Assembly: GCA_003427395.1 (NCBI GenBank)
Contig: BFEA01000051.1
Span: forward strand, 2,521,074-2,572,915
Direction of reading: 5' to 3'
Length of the DNA: 51,842 nucleotides
From: Chara braunii
Lineage: Eukaryota > Streptophyta > Charophyceae > Charales > Characeae
The translations under genes were made by a program, and so were the position numbers. Positions within the stretch are counted from its first letter, which is position 1; every line of letters begins with the position of its first letter. The notes under the pieces were generated by a model. It searched no databases and was not told the origin of the DNA. It saw only the letters and a list, made by a program, of their open reading frames with translations. Below are positions 1 through 13,184 of the stretch, in pieces.

Positions 1-322
1 ATGCAGGATTTTGCAGGACTTGTCGCGGAGAGCGTTTGCCGCTCCGGTCGAGTGCGTGAGCCGTACCTCTCGCGAGCCCCTACGACAGGACAGGGTCACG
101 CGAGGCACCACTTACCTCCACCTACAGGAGTTGTCACCATCCCTTAGGTGGGCGTATCCCCGCCGGGCTACCAGTCCACAGTACGAAAGTTGATCAGCTT
201 TAATCGCAGAGGTGGACCAGCCGAGGGCGTTTCTCGTTCGCTGTAGAATAGGGGGTACGCGCGGTACTACGCCTCTATCGGACCCGCACACAAACCGACA
301 TCTTGGGGGGCTCAGGTCCCAA

Positions 323-843
323 AACAGAAAAAATTCCCAGAATTAAATAATCATTCTATAGTAAAATTACAATCTAAATTTCAAATTTTCATTCTATCTT
401 AAAAAATGTCATTCCAATTTTAAAAATTTTCATCTTAGTTACAAATTTTCATTCCAAGAATAGGGTATCCCTTCTTATTTGGATTGTATGCTAGAGGTGG
501 AATGAAAGTCTGGATGAGTTCATGAAATATTTTAATTAGACTGTCATTCTAAGTAAGAATTTTCAATCATAAAGAGGTTAATCCAATCTAAATTATAAGG
601 TATTTGTTGTACTAGAATGAAAATTTAATTAAAACATTTCATAAACTCGTCCAGACATTCATTCAATCTTGAACAAATAGATATAGTTGGAAGAGAAAGT
701 TCATATTTAGACGGAAACTTATCAAATAAAACTGAAAATTTTATAATTTGATGAACATTGGAATGATAATTTATAAATATGAAGGATTTTTTTTTTATGG
801 AATGTTTTTTCAACTTTAATTTCTCGTGGGAATTTTTCTGTTG
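323..843 (+). mobile_element. AT-rich MITE inserted in R1a (521 bp, TIR CAGAAAAATTCCCA)
   Basis: The ends are near-perfect inverted repeats: AACAGAAAAAATTCCCA on the left and TGGGAATTTTTCTGTTG on the right. The sister repeat R1b lacks the insert and reads straight through (11891-11900), giving an empty site. The filled site has AA on both sides, so the target duplication is probably AA. There is no coding capacity, only AT-rich palindrome-prone DNA. A second copy sits at 33473-33992 on the other strand. The superfamily is not assigned. Confidence 0.8.
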
Positions 844-2179
844 AAGCGCGATTCGTCGTCGGTCGACTAGGACGCATCCCACATGCCACGCGCACACCAC
901 TATAAAGAACATAAAAATAAAAACACACACAAACACACACATACATATACAGAACAACACAAACGAACAACGCGACAACACCGTGACTCCTAGTCCCTTA
1001 GTAGTCATCTCATAACTTTCCGATGCGGAAATCGGATAGGCATCGCACGCGAGACTTAATATAAGACCGCGCGGACGCAGAGCCTACTCATATCGACTCG
1101 CAATGCAAGCGGTCGCAGTGATGGCGTACTATGTAGTACTTATACTCATGCGATCCTCATTAATCCTGAGGGTCGCGTTCGACACTCAAGTGTCGGTTGA
1201 CACGCGCCTTGAAGGTTAATCTCTCGACGCTGGACAATCGCCAAGTGCGGTTGAAGACCACACCCTCTTCTGCACCCTGTGGAGAGTGGTGGTACACAGG
1301 TTCATGCATGTGGTGGCAATCGTCTCTTATCGCCCTGGAGACCGACTCCATTTAGGGACTAGAGAGAAGTCAAGGGGTTTGACTTTGACGGTTGCCATGG
1401 AATACAACGTCCAACTATAAATTCTAAAAAGCAAAACTGGATAAAAGGGGATCTCTTTTTTCTCTCAAAAACATAATATGTTTAACCCTTACGCACGATC
1501 ACAGTAGGCCGCGCGAAACACTCAAGACACATGTATTTACATGTAAATAAAAGGTTATTAATATAAGACGATCACTTTTCACAGTCACAGTGAAACTCCT
1601 CTCAACCATATATATATATGTATGTGAGCGCAGACAGTCCAATCTAAAGATTCAACAAAAATCCACACACGACACGGGGTCAACTTCAATTATTCTCTGC
1701 ACTCACACCCCTTGCTTTTAGCTATATAAGTCTCACTCTTGTGCAACTCCTCAAAATAAAATACTCAGTACTTTTCTTTAAATGGTCATTCAAATAAAGT
1801 TCGGGTGAAAACACAACAAAACAGTTAAAATCACAAGGCTAAAGCCTTTAGGTTGAGTGGCAGGCGTGGATTGAAGTTGAATCGTAAACCGACGAGTCGG
1901 CAATCGACTTGTTATCAGTGATAACATAAGATGATCATCGTAGGATCAAACTGAATCTAGCCCAAATCTTGAATCAATTGATCAAGAAGACCTGTAACAC
2001 AAGACAGGTCAATCCCCAAGCTAAATCTATAAGTTCATGGAGAATAATCCCCATATCACGATCTCACTCAAATCATCCTAACTAACTAAGCCCAAATCTA
2101 CCTCTAAGAAAGTACCAAAGAAAAGATAGACCTTTGGCAGAATCTCCTCTATATAGAGTGGATTGCCAAAATTGTCACC

Positions 2180-2760
2180 TGTCAAAATATAATTTTACTC
2201 CTTTGAACTAAGAAAATTTTGGCAGCGCTTCCCGTTGGAAAAATGTTTTTCCATAATTTATAATAACTCAAGTATGAGAACAACAACCAAACCTTAATTC
2301 TGGAAAATTAAATTTTGTATAACTCCCTGAATTAGTAAAAAATTGGGCAACATTTTCTTTAGAAAGGTAGACTTCCCAGATTTTTATTAAGTCAGATATG
2401 AACTCAAAGCAAAACCAGAGTTCAACTAAGACCAAATTTAACTAACTTCTTAGATTTGTAGAAATTTCGGCAGCGCTTTCTGTAGAGAAAGTGTTATTCC
2501 AAGATTTATACAAAGCGAAGCTCAAAATCTAAAATGACTTTGACTTTTAAGGGTCAAATTTTGTCTAACTCCCTGAATTAGCAAAAATTCGGACAACATT
2601 CCCTTTAGAAAGGGAGTTGTTCCAGATTTTTACTAAGCCAGAAAGTCAGAAAAAGTTGGATCCTGAAAAAGACAAAGTTTGGTTTTGTAGAAATTTCGGC
2701 AGCGCTTCCCATAGAGAAAGTGACTTACCAAGATTTATAAAAGACCAAGTATAAATAAAA
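2180..2760 (+). repeat. Five degenerate ~120-bp tandem repeats in R1a
   Basis: Landmarks near 2213, 2330, 2453, 2574 and 2686 recur at 113-123 bp. Odd units carry a core close to AAATTTCGGCAGCGCTTCC and even units carry TTGGGCAACATTCCC, so the array alternates two subtypes. The same array is in R1b (13185-13760) and, inverted and shorter, in R1c. Confidence 0.75.
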
Positions 2761-3040
2761 TATCATAGAAAATGTAGAAATTGATCTAAGTAAAAAAAAA
2801 CTTAGCTCAGAAAATGCAGTAATTGAAACTAACTCTTATAGCTCTAGCACATGGCGAGCAACTAAAGCATCTACCTATCAAACTGAAACTCAGACTAAGT
2901 AGTAACCTCACTCAGTCACATGCAGGCCAAACCACAAAGGTAAGTACCCTCTCCATCCCCAAAGTTATTTAACAAACAATAGTTTATAGCCTCTCAATGA
3001 TTTAACCCTTTATACCCAGCTTACATAAGGCATAAAGCTA

Positions 3041-3705
3041 GACCACCCAAACTTATGGAACATGCCTAGCTCAGTCATAGAGTATACACAAACACAGGGC
3101 ACAACAACTTTTCTCTGCTTTGGGCATATGACTAGGCCACCCTAGTCGCCCTGAACTGTTTAAGTATCCCAACTTTATATAATTGTCTGCACTTAGTCTT
3201 TTGAGGTAGCATATAACTGAACCGATCATCTTTAGCTCAAGATTCACTCTGCCCCTTCGTACCACAAGTTTATTCTTAATTAGTACTCTTCTTCAGTTCG
3301 TGATAGGGCTATAGTCAGACCACCCAAACTTATGGAACCCTGTCTGACTAGCCTGTTCGTAGATATGATAATAGTAAAGTATAACCAAGTTATAACCTTC
3401 TGGTTCCAGCATGTGCGAGGCGTTGGACCAAGACCACCCAAACTTATGGAACATGTTTTGGTCCTCGGCCTGGTTCATTTTTCTCAAAGCTAAGGCAAAA
3501 AGAAATCGATAGAAACCCAAAGTAAACAAGGCCGCCAGACTACCGAAACTTATGGATTTGACTGGCTCCTTAAAAGTCAACCGCAAGCAACCCTCACAAG
3601 TCAGAGCAACCAGACCACCCAAACTTATGGAACATGTCTGGTCCTCCAGGCAACTCAAAATAAAACATAGCACTGGGTCTTCCCAAACTTATGAAACTGA
3701 CCCAG
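3041..3705 (+). repeat. Cluster of the motif CCACCCAAACTTATGGAAC
   Basis: The motif or a close variant occurs near 3043, 3321, 3438, 3540, 3614 and 3686, usually preceded by AGA and followed by a CTGGTC-like word. R1b keeps instances near 14041, 14317 and 15073. The copies are spaced irregularly (about 70-280 bp), so this is an interspersed short repeat and not a simple tandem array. Confidence 0.7.
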
Positions 3706-4435
3706 CCTTTAGTTGACCCAGCCAAACTTCATGCAAAACTTACCTTTCTCCCACCCTTCCCCCAGATGCAACCCCATAATCTGATTTCAGTCAAACAAAG
3801 AAGTTGAAACTGACATTATACATGCGTCCCTTTACTTAGTCTGGTTATGTCCTGAAGAGGAAACAAAAATCATAGGGCCACGCATGCATACGTCAATCAG
3901 ACTACGGGGGAATAGACAAATATGGGTGTAGTGGGTTATACAGATAGAGATAGTTTACCTGATGGTTCCCTGCCTCCAGAACCTCGCCTAGGTTCCGGCA
4001 AAGCTCCCACAATCGGTGGGCTGACTCCCCAGAGAGTCTTGTTGCGGTCCTACGGGTTGCAATCCTGCTTGCGGCCTTCCTCTCAAAACTGGATTAGACT
4101 CAGAGTAAGGAAGGCAGAAGATAGGGGTTTCAGACTCTCGATATACAAGAGGGGGATAACTCAACTCTCATGAGAGGGCCTTGATACCTTCATTCGCCTG
4201 AGGGCTCTGCAATGATGGCCACATAGTATCAGCTTGGCCAGCTTCTGAAGTCAAACTGTCGAAATCAACCCCTGACGACCTCCCAAATCACAGCACTAAC
4301 CCCCCCTTCCGCTTGCAGAATTTGATCAATCCTTTGAGTCCCCACATCCCTCCTTATCCCCATTGCCGCCATACAGTAGCCTATAACAGTCCACAATCAG
4401 CTAGCACAATATGCACTAGTGTGCCGCAGACAGCA

Positions 4436-4565
4436 ACAGTATACGACAGTGCGCAACAACCAACAGCAGTGCGCAGCAGCCAACAGCAGTGCGCAACAGC
4501 CAACAGCAGTATACAACAGTGCGCAGCAGCCAACAGCAATACGCAACGGTGCGCAACAGCCAGCT
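4436..4565 (+). repeat. CAG-rich 20-bp minisatellite
   Basis: Repeats of a unit close to GCGCAACAGCCAACAGCAGT, with interspersed TATACAACAGT variants. The unit is 20 bp, so it is not a coding triplet repeat by period, and both strands stay open only by chance. Confidence 0.8.
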
Positions 4566-6507
4566 CGTTCGGTTGACTAGGCAACACTTCGTTCCACAGC
4601 CAAGCCTGCCACTTCACGACTGTCTCACTCCAGCTGGCCACACGCAGTAATAGCCCAACAAATAATAATATGCATAATAGCACCGCCCGTCAGTGGTGTG
4701 AGTTGCGGTTGCCGCGGTCGGGGCTGCTTTATGCTGATATGAACATAACTTCAATGGTGTTCTTCTAAACATATATGCACAGCAGTCCCTCGTAACAGCC
4801 AGTAGCAACCCATCCTTCAAATAGCCCAGGTTGGGCTTACGGCCGCTCCGATCTGTAGCCTGAACCACTCCCCGGTCGCTCCCCACCTTCTTTGTGCAGC
4901 AAAAGGAGTCATGCAGCGGCTAACTAGTGAGTCTGCACCTTCCTGGCTACCTTCAGTCAGCCCCTGCTCCTTGATGCAACCGGTTGCCCTCCGGCTGCAA
5001 TGATGACTATGGCTAGGCGGGCAACCCCTGGCGACATCGGAGGAGCAGTCTGCGAAGAACACTCAGGCGGTGGGCGCAGTAAGCAGGCACAAAGACCGAT
5101 GATGGAAGGTCGGTAAACACAGCACACCGGCCAGCAGGTAAGCCTACAAGCTCATAACACATTCTGCCCGTGTTCAACAGCAACCCCCGAAATGCATAAG
5201 GATGTCAACTTTGTGGGCCCTCAGCAAGACCAGGTACGTACCCTCACACCGTCACCAGCTTCATCCCCCTTTGTGGCTGGTTTGTCCCGGTGCAGGTCGA
5301 GAGGCGTGCTGGCCAGCAGATAGGCCTGCAACCTCCGCCCACTATTCTGCTTGCTAAGACGAGCAGCGTACCAGCGAACAGGTAAGTTTTCAACCCCACC
5401 TCTTTCTTCCTTGCAATGCTGGTTCCCTTCCTCCAAAACTTCCTTTAAATTGTCCTCTCCATATAATCCTCATCTTCCCCATCAGCATGCATTGTTGGTA
5501 TAAACAGGGCAGAAGTGCTACTACACAAAGCCACGACCGCAGTCATCGGAACTCCAACTTCATCTCTACCACACTCTAGGGAAATAGGCCGTGTGCTGGC
5601 CCTGAGGCAAACCTGCTACCTCGTCTTCTTACAGCTCTACAGAACCTGCACTTGCCCCGCTTGCCAACTTTCACAGGCCTACCTGCTACTACACTATCTA
5701 TTGGCTGCATAGTCCAAGACCGAACCTTCGTACCCCTAGCATCGCACAAGCCCTTTGTCCCCGTTGAGCTCACCTTATGACACCTGTGTTCTCTTCCAAC
5801 ACACGTGTTATGTCAGTCGAGCTTACGCTGGTCCCGAGCCTCCGCGTAGCTGGCAGCTCTGATAACATTAACGAGGACAAAGCCGCCTACCTCGGCAACC
5901 ACCTAGTACCGGGGAGGTAGTGAGCGCAGACCTGAGGATATACCGGGTAGTCAAGAATAGGAACCTGCAAGCACGAACCCCCATGATGTCCATACCAATA
6001 CATCCGCCAATCTTTGCGCCTAGCGCCTCAACCCGACCTTCAATACCTCCTATCTAACCCGCTTTGAGCCTTACATCCGCATGCATACATATTCGTCCCG
6101 CGAAGCCGACCAGCAAAAATTAGATACTCTCTGGGTGACCTCTCGATGGAGCAGGGACAACGAATATGGTCGCACGGAGCACGGAAAGGAGTTACAACTT
6201 CGAGTGTTCATATCACAACTAACACCTCATCTTCCTCTCCCCGTATATGCAAACTGAACGAATCTCTTCCCAAAGCTCAAAGAAATGTAGTGCATACTGA
6301 CCTCTCCCTACCCTAGCTCGACTACTACGACCAATACTGGACAATGAACTGTGAATGAATCTTCTACCAGAACATGGGATAATTCACCCCTTTTCCCTGC
6401 ATGCGGTCCTCACAGCTCATTGCAGCCAATTAGGTGGTCCAATTTGAGATCCGTTGCGGTCATTGTACTTGGAATGTCTTAAAACCTCAACTCAGTATCC
6501 TTCCTTA

Positions 6508-6529
6508 CTCGTTTCCATAAAGAAACGAG
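6508..6529 (+). other. Hairpin 1 of 3 (loop CATAAA)
   Basis: CTCGTTTC and GAAACGAG form a perfect 8-bp stem around CATAAA. Related hairpins with different stem bases and similar loops occur at 6866-6883 and 7048-7071. Confidence 0.7.
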
Positions 6530-6865
6530 CGAGATGCATCCTTTTTCACCTCGGCTATCCCCCTCTCCTGCCATTTCCGCGCAGTACATCTATCTTGTAC
6601 CTTTAGTCTTACTCACTTCCTCCTAAAAGCGACCTCACTATGCAAATCACTCGGGGTCAAAACCCCGGAATCGCCTCTTTACTTGTCAAAAACGGCCTAG
6701 AAACTACTGAGTAAACTAATCCTCAACCTCACTCTTCCTTCTCCTCGACTCCATCCACGCACTCCACTTTCTTTCTACCTCCCACTACACTCCGCCATTT
6801 GCCGTTCCGCCTTCACCATTGGATTCGCCCGGGGCCAAAACTATGAAAACGCCTCTCCCCTCGCC

Positions 6866-6883
6866 CGTTTTCATTAAGGAACG
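6866..6883 (+). other. Hairpin 2 of 3 (loop CATTAA)
   Basis: CGTTTT pairs with GGAACG (two G-T pairs) around CATTAA. The flanking sequence resembles that of the hairpins at 6508 and 7048. This is the weakest of the three. Confidence 0.5.
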
Positions 6884-7047
6884 AGTGGGATCTTTCCTTT
6901 TGCACGTCCTCTCCTTCCTCGCCGCTTCCGGCCATAGCTCCGCGGACCTCCTTTCTTTATGAACTCTAACTTTACTAAGCTAGCATCGAAACTAACCTTA
7001 CCACTAAGCTCGCCTGCTATCTAACCCTCAGTTTCGATCTTCGTTTC

Positions 7048-7071
7048 GCCCGATCTCATCAAGGATCGGGC
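7048..7071 (+). other. Hairpin 3 of 3 (loop CATCAA)
   Basis: GCCCGATCT and GGATCGGGC form a 9-bp stem with one G-T pair around CATCAA. The stem sequence differs from hairpin 1 at several positions but pairing is kept. Confidence 0.65.
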
Positions 7072-7599
7072 AAGACCTCCGTTCTTCCCTCTGCTACACC
7101 ACTGCCTAGCTCCGCCATCGTCTTCAGTTCTCACCTCTGCGAGTGCACCAGACCCATTTTTCGGTCCGGGTTCATTCACTGCCCGATGCTCCGCTTCTCG
7201 TCTCCTTTACTGCTGTTAGCGCAGCACCCGGTAGTAGCCAGTCGTCCCCACAAAGCCCTGGCACTGTCCCCCGGCCTCTCCCTTGTCCATCCTATCGTCC
7301 TCCCCTTGAGTGTACCTGGCTCACGACCGCGCCGGGTTCATGCCCCTCCTTTTCACTTGCCCTCGTCCGACACCCCGTTGTGTCTTTCGTCGGTTGCTGC
7401 TAGCGCAACGCCTGTTGCCTTACCTCATTGCTCTCACCACCAGCCAGTGAGCGCCTCAGCGCAGCGGCCCTTCCATCTACTGTGTAGCACTACCTGGCCC
7501 AACGCTACCGGCTGGCACAGTGTTACCGGCCCCGACACTTGACCGGAACCGCCCACCTGCTGGTGGGTGCTGTACCACATGTTCCTTCTGCCACGGTCC

Positions 7600-8500
7600 G
7601 CCCAAGCAGGGCTTGCCACCCCCTTTGGTTCCCCAACGGGCTTTACTCACGCACCTCTCATAGCAAAACCCGCTACTGGGGGCACAGACTTATTAAGGGC
7701 CCGACAACATGGGCCCTGATGGTAGCCAATATTCAAATGAGAACTCTGAAGACTGAAGCGGGGGCGGGTTCCGTGGAAACGGTGGCTGCAGCCAGTACCG
7801 CTACGGACATCTACCTGGCGCCCCCCTCGTGCCGAGATTCTTTTTTTTTTTTTTTTTTTTCTTGCCTGCCTTCACCGCCTCGGCCCGTTGTCTCCCCGCC
7901 CGACTTCAGCCCCTTTTCAACTCGACAGTGTTCCGCAATGGTCTCCTTGTCAGCGTCGGCATCTAAAAACGACTGAGGGACCCGCTGCCTAATGATCCGC
8001 ATAGACTTCCGCCCCTGCATCCTAAAGCCCGACGAGGGTTGCATGTCGTTGCAGCGTTGTGCGTTTTCGCCCACTGCCCCCGATCACTCATGCTTGAGCA
8101 GAGTTGCCCCTCCCCCGGTTACCTTTGGCCTCCGCCGAGGCTCTCACTGCCTCCTGCAGGGTCTACCGCTTGGGCCTCGGTGAGGTGGGCCCCAGTGCAG
8201 ACCTTGGTTGCTATAGCAGATACCCAAGTGAGGTTTTGAAGGCGGATGTGGAGAAAGTTTCCCGCAACCCGCAGCCTGCCGCGGCACCACTACGGTCTCC
8301 CAACAGAATATCGAACAGCCTTGCCCCACGGCACCCAACTACGGTCCACCATCCTCCCGGGTTTCGACGGGCATGCTCACACTCAAGACATCTTATGACA
8401 GATCGTGGTTGCCGGGTGGCGCACCCCGCGACAATCCCATCGGTCTAGGCTCTCATGCAGGCGGAGCAAGGGGATTTTTGCCCGGCATCCCGGGCCCGTG
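7600..8500 (+). repeat. R2 repeat segments (two internal blocks)
   Basis: Blocks at about 7620-7830 and 8190-8450 resemble each other and resemble 16500-16780. Shared words include GCCAATATTCAAATGA, GGGTTCCGTGG, GCTGCAGCCA and ACTCAAGACATCTTAT-like text. The open frames here are short, overlap in several frames and have no domain, so I do not call genes. A long T tract lies at 7841-7860. Confidence 0.55.
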
Positions 8501-9394
8501 GGAACCCGTAGGTCAAACCTGGGAGCAGCGCGCTCGAGACCCTAGACCCGCCAAGACGGCCTCCGCTCCTGCATCGCGCCTGGGTCAAAGAACGATGGAG
8601 CAAAATAATATTTCGACAATAAATAAAAATATTCAGAACTTTTAATCTTCAGAATGTGACGAACGAGGGCGAAGAAAATGTTAGCATTGTTCTCTCGCCT
8701 GCCGATGACAAAACCAAAGGGGATAGCCCCACAGGGCCCTCAACCCCTAGGTCCCTTCGCACCATTCTGATATTCTCGCGTCGTCGCCGTTCGGTTCTCG
8801 ACCCCTGAATCTCTCTGACGAAAGTCCGTCCCTGTAACCAGTAGTGCTAGGGCCAAGGATGGGTCTAATAATGATGGACACAAAAATAAGCGGACACTGC
8901 GCTACGCGTGGATCTACTGAAACGTTTTTTGCCCACACATCGGCCTACCAGCTGAACTCCCGACCGTCAACCTTCCACGCCCACCGCGCGACTATACCAA
9001 ACCATGTTGTCGTCGACGTCTACGTACGCGCAAGTCACAAACAAGTGCACCAATCGGAAAGCAAAATGTGTTTATTCCTAACGTAATCATAAAAAAAAAA
9101 AAAAAAAGAATAACGATCGTCAATCCAAAAATAAGAAGATCACGCGCGCCTTATGTCTGCGCGCTCACACACCCCCTACTCTAATCAGCCATCCAGTCAA
9201 CGTACCTCAGACACAGCCGCGTCCCGCGCGGGGTACTTAAGCTCTAAACCAAAGTTATTCTTGTCGTTTACAAAAACGAGGGCGGATACCTTGTAAGGGT
9301 ATTCGCACCGACAACGTGCCCCCTCTCTGTCTCCCTCTCTCTCCCTCGTGCCCTGTCACCATGCACGTTATATCTGTCGAATGAATGTTTGAGA

Positions 9395-9530
9395 CTCTTT
9401 ATCTCTCTCTTTCTGTCTCTCTCTCTATCATACACAAAGAAAGAGAGAGAGGGGGAGACAGAGAGAGAAAAAGAGAGAGACACGTATATATATATATATA
9501 TGTGACGATATATATATATATATATATTTT
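9395..9530. repeat. CT/GA and TA microsatellite cluster
   Basis: CTCTCT-rich DNA turns into GAGAGA-rich DNA and then two TA tracts split by TGTGACGA. The CT and GA halves can fold back on each other. Confidence 0.85.
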
Positions 9531-10042
9531 TGCACCGAACATTTCTCACTTCTGCTTCCGCCTTCGCTTCCTACTGAATTACAAGTGAAGCAGAGTGCCC
9601 GGTGTCTGAGATATCAAAGGTGGATGGTTCAAGAGTTCATGATATGGTATCAGGATCAAGACTTCGTAAGTTTATTTTTAGAGACCCTAACATGGTTCCT
9701 ACGATGATCACAAAGAAATTAAAGAAAAATCAATTTATCCAGTAAGAAACGAGTTTCAGAAAACTGAGAGAAGTATAGTGAGACAGTAAGGCACTGCAAG
9801 GACAAAAAACTTCAACAGACTTTGACTACTCTTGCATTGTCAATTCAGTATGTCAATTTTCATCATATTAAATTCTGACACGAAAGTCGATTTCCCAGGT
9901 GATTTGTGTTCGTTTCTGCATCTGAATTAATTTTCTTATTCCTGTATCAGACGAGAGCTAATGAGATCAAAGTGTCACTGATACAGAGCTACAGTCTATC
10001 CACAAGTATCAGATCCCTAAGTACGCGACAACTGTGAGGAGC

Positions 10043-10170
10043 AGTTGCAGTGAGAAAATGATGAGGGGTCATCTTCTCAAATGTTGATGCGATATCAAGT
10101 TCAGAAAACTCGTGGCAGTGAGAAAATGACGAGGGGTCATCTTCTTAAATGTTGATGCGATATCAAGTTT
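10043..10170 (+). repeat. ~68-bp tandem duplication
   Basis: Two copies start with CAGTGAGAAAATGA and contain GAGGGGTCATCTTCT and ATGTTGATGCGATATCAAG. They differ by a few substitutions. A partial third copy of GCGATATCAAGTTCAG follows near 10177. Confidence 0.8.
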
Positions 10171-13100
10171 AACTCAAGTTGCGATATCAAGTTCAGAAAA
10201 CTCGCACAGACATAAAGAAGTTCAGCTCAAGTTCACTAGAGAGTTGTCATTAAAGGGCCTTCATGTCTTTTGACTAAGCTATTTGTCTAGGAAAGCTATC
10301 AAGAAGATAGGCATAAAGAAGTTCAACCTTGCTTGACCAGAGAGTTGTCAGCATGGCGACTTCGTGTTTCTGGACTAAGTTGCCTATCTTCTGTCTCAGA
10401 TGAGGTCATTACCTGGAGCATGGGCTATCTGACTGTGGGCTTGGTGTGTTTGTTTGACTGTCTGTGCGTGAGTTTTTTCTTCTCTAACCCAAAGATGCAT
10501 TGATTGTCGGGGTTGGCCAGAGCCTTACCGTAGTAGGTTGCAATTTGGTGGGGTTAGCAGGTCCCCGACGGGAGTGTCGAATTCCGTAGTTGACTGAAGC
10601 TAAGACTCCGGGAGTTTGGTTTGTGAGGTCAAGAGAGGTCAGTTGAAACCCTACCGCAGTTAGAGGATGCAATCCAGTGAGGTTTGCCAGAGCCTAGGAC
10701 TGTGATTAGACCGGGTCTTACATTCAAAATTATGGGCGGGCCAGCCAGTGCCCTAGGCAAAAAACTGGTTGGTGAGCCGGTCCCTGACCGCATTGGTCAA
10801 ATCCGAGTACGGGACAATTTGACTGACAGAAGGTCGACTGTCATAGGGTGACCAGACCCGCTATAGTCTGGGTATCCTGGCGTAAGGTGCGCCAAAGGGT
10901 CGCCATACTCGAGTAGTGGGTATGGTGGTCCTGACCTGGAGGCAAGTTAAAGGGGCTGTCAAGACAAATGGTCTGATTAGTCCTGGCCTGAGGCGGACCG
11001 AATGAGGGGGACCAAATGGTTCTTAAGCCAAGGACGTTATGACAAAAGGAATAAGAAAGAAGATCTGCAAACTCAAGGAAAAATGTCGTGCTTATATCAG
11101 ATGTAAAAGAGGGTCATGAACTCCATCTGGAGTAACGCGAGAAGAAAAAAGATACAGAAGAGATTCCAGTTGCCAAGATGAGACATGAAAGAAGTGGTGC
11201 AGGAAGTAGAGGGAGAAGATACAACTACTAATGCTTTACTGATGGCGGGGGTAGTAGGTACTCTAGGGGAGTATGGAGGGGAATTATAGTTGGGGGCACC
11301 GTAGCGCGCCTCATACTTCTTTTGATAGTATTTCATCCTCGTTGGGGATGAAGTCCTCTCGTACCATCCTTAAAAGGTATGGCGTGGGTAGGCCCTTGAG
11401 TGGGTCTCATGTCCATACCGTTCCTCTTCCTCCTCCTCCGAATTGAAATGCCTTCTGACACTCGATACTGGCTCCTCTCGAGCCTTTCCTCCTCTTCCGC
11501 TGTTGAGAGCATTGGTCAAGCACCGCACAAACGGGGTGGGACCCTCCTGACCGCGTCACGTAGGAGTTGGTCTGATACTCGTCGTGAATACACATGGAGC
11601 TTTTCCTCAAGCCGCTCCGACCGAGTGCGCCATCCATACCTCTCGCGAGCCCCTACGACAGGATAGGGCCTACTCGAGGGCACGACTTACCTCCACCTTA
11701 CGGGAGCTGTCACCTCCCTTCGGTGGACGTATCCCTGCCGAGCTACCAGTCCACAATACTAAAGCTAATCAGCTACAATCGCAAAGGTGGACCAACCGAA
11801 GGCGTTTCTTGTTCGTTGTAGCATAGGGCGTACACGCGGTTTTACGCCTCTATCAGACCCGCACGCGAACTGACGCCTTGGGGGGTTGAGGTCCCAAGCG
11901 CGATTCGTCGTCGGTCGACTATGACACATCCCACTTACCACGCGTCACACCACAACACTTACACATGCAGAACGACAAAAAACGAACAACACAACAACAC
12001 TCATAGTCCCTCCTGTAGTCATCCTATAACCTTCCGACGCGGCAAATCGGATAGGCGACGCGCGCGAGACTTAGTATAAAACCGCGCGGACGGAGAGTCT
12101 TCTCATATCGACTAGTAATGCATGCTTACGCACGCGGTCGCAATGATGGTGTACTATGTAGTACCCATAATCATGTGGTCCTCGTTAATCTCGGGGGTCC
12201 CATCCGACACTCAAGTGTCGGCTGACACGCGCCTTAAGGGGTTAATCTCTTGACGCTAGACAATCGCCAAGGATGGTTGACAACCACACCCTCTTCTGCA
12301 CCTTGCAGAGAGTGGGTGAGACACAGGTTCATACCTGTGGTGGCAATCGTTTCTTATTGCCCTAGAGATCAGCTCCATCATCCAGGGCCTGAAGAGAAGT
12401 CAAAGAGTTTGACTTTGACGGTTGCCACAGACTCCAACGTCCAACTATAAAAATTAACAAGCAAAGTCAGTCAGATAAATAATCAAGCATCCTAATACTC
12501 ATATATTAAAAATCAGAGCTCGAGGTGAAGTAAGGAAAATGAGACATAAACCCATCAGGTATACAGATCGTGCGACACATGGTTGTCATTCTCACTGCCT
12601 TCAAAGTAAGACTCGTACATGCTCCAAGACACTAACTTGTATAAAATACAGTCACAGATGAACGCCGCATTGCCGTATACCAATGTGGTCAACTTTACTG
12701 TTCTCTGTACTTCACACCACGCTTCACACACTCAAACCCTAATCATAGTCCAACTTTCCATAAATCTCATAAGTTCTTTATAATGACCATTAAAAGAAGT
12801 TCGGTTAAAACCCTCAAAGAAATATATCAAATCTCAGGGCTAATGCTTCAAGCTAAGGTACATGTATAAACAAAGTTGTGTCGTAAGCCGACAAGTTAGC
12901 GATCAACAAACCGATCTGTTATCAGTGATAACAGAAGATGATCCTCGTGGAATCAAGCTGAAACTCAGTTAAATCCTGATCCGAAATGTCCTCAGAAGGA
13001 CACGTGACACAAAACTAACTTATAAGTGTACGGAGAATAAATCTCCATATCACGTTCTCACTCAAAATCCTTCTGATAACAAAGTTTACGTCTACCTCAA

Positions 13101-13184
13101 AGTCAATGCCCCCAAAAAGGTAGAACTACGACAAGATCTCCCCCATACAGAGTGGATCACTAGAATTGTCACCTGTCGAAATAT

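Larger units (their letters stand above)
1..4260 (+). repeat. R1 repeat, copy a (long non-coding dispersed repeat)
   Basis: This segment aligns by eye with 11545-15800 on the same strand and with 34890-30790 on the other strand. Matching landmarks in order are the block starting near a GCCGCTCCG motif (45-320), the block with CGACACTCAAGTGTCG (840-1430), a TTATCAGTGATAACA block near 1912, a set of roughly 120-bp tandem repeats, and a final block starting near 3960. The left edge lies outside the window. No protein-coding continuity is visible. It could be a long LTR or a non-autonomous retroelement, but no primer-binding site or polypurine tract was identified, so the class is open. Confidence 0.75.
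4261..7140. other. Non-coding spacer between R1a and R2
   Basis: No supported gene. It has a CAG-rich minisatellite (4436-4565), weakly repeated segments around 5060-5700 with CCAGCAGGTAAG-like words, then a pyrimidine-rich stretch (about 6000-7140) carrying three related hairpins, listed separately. Short open frames here lack any recognisable domain. Confidence 0.6.
8501..11544. other. Non-coding spacer with microsatellites and a short tandem repeat
   Basis: No supported gene. It holds an A tract near 9091, CT/GA and TA microsatellites at 9395-9530, and a roughly 68-bp tandem duplication at 10043-10170. The word CCTTGTAAGGGTATT near 9290 is shared with the hairpin at 17292, suggesting that R1a/R2 and R1b/R2 belong to larger diverged units. 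Confidence 0.55.

Noticed and set aside
7143-8448. Cluster of plus-strand frames of 86-145 residues
   Set aside because: They overlap in different frames within R2, contain a poly-T tract translated as Phe, and have no domain.
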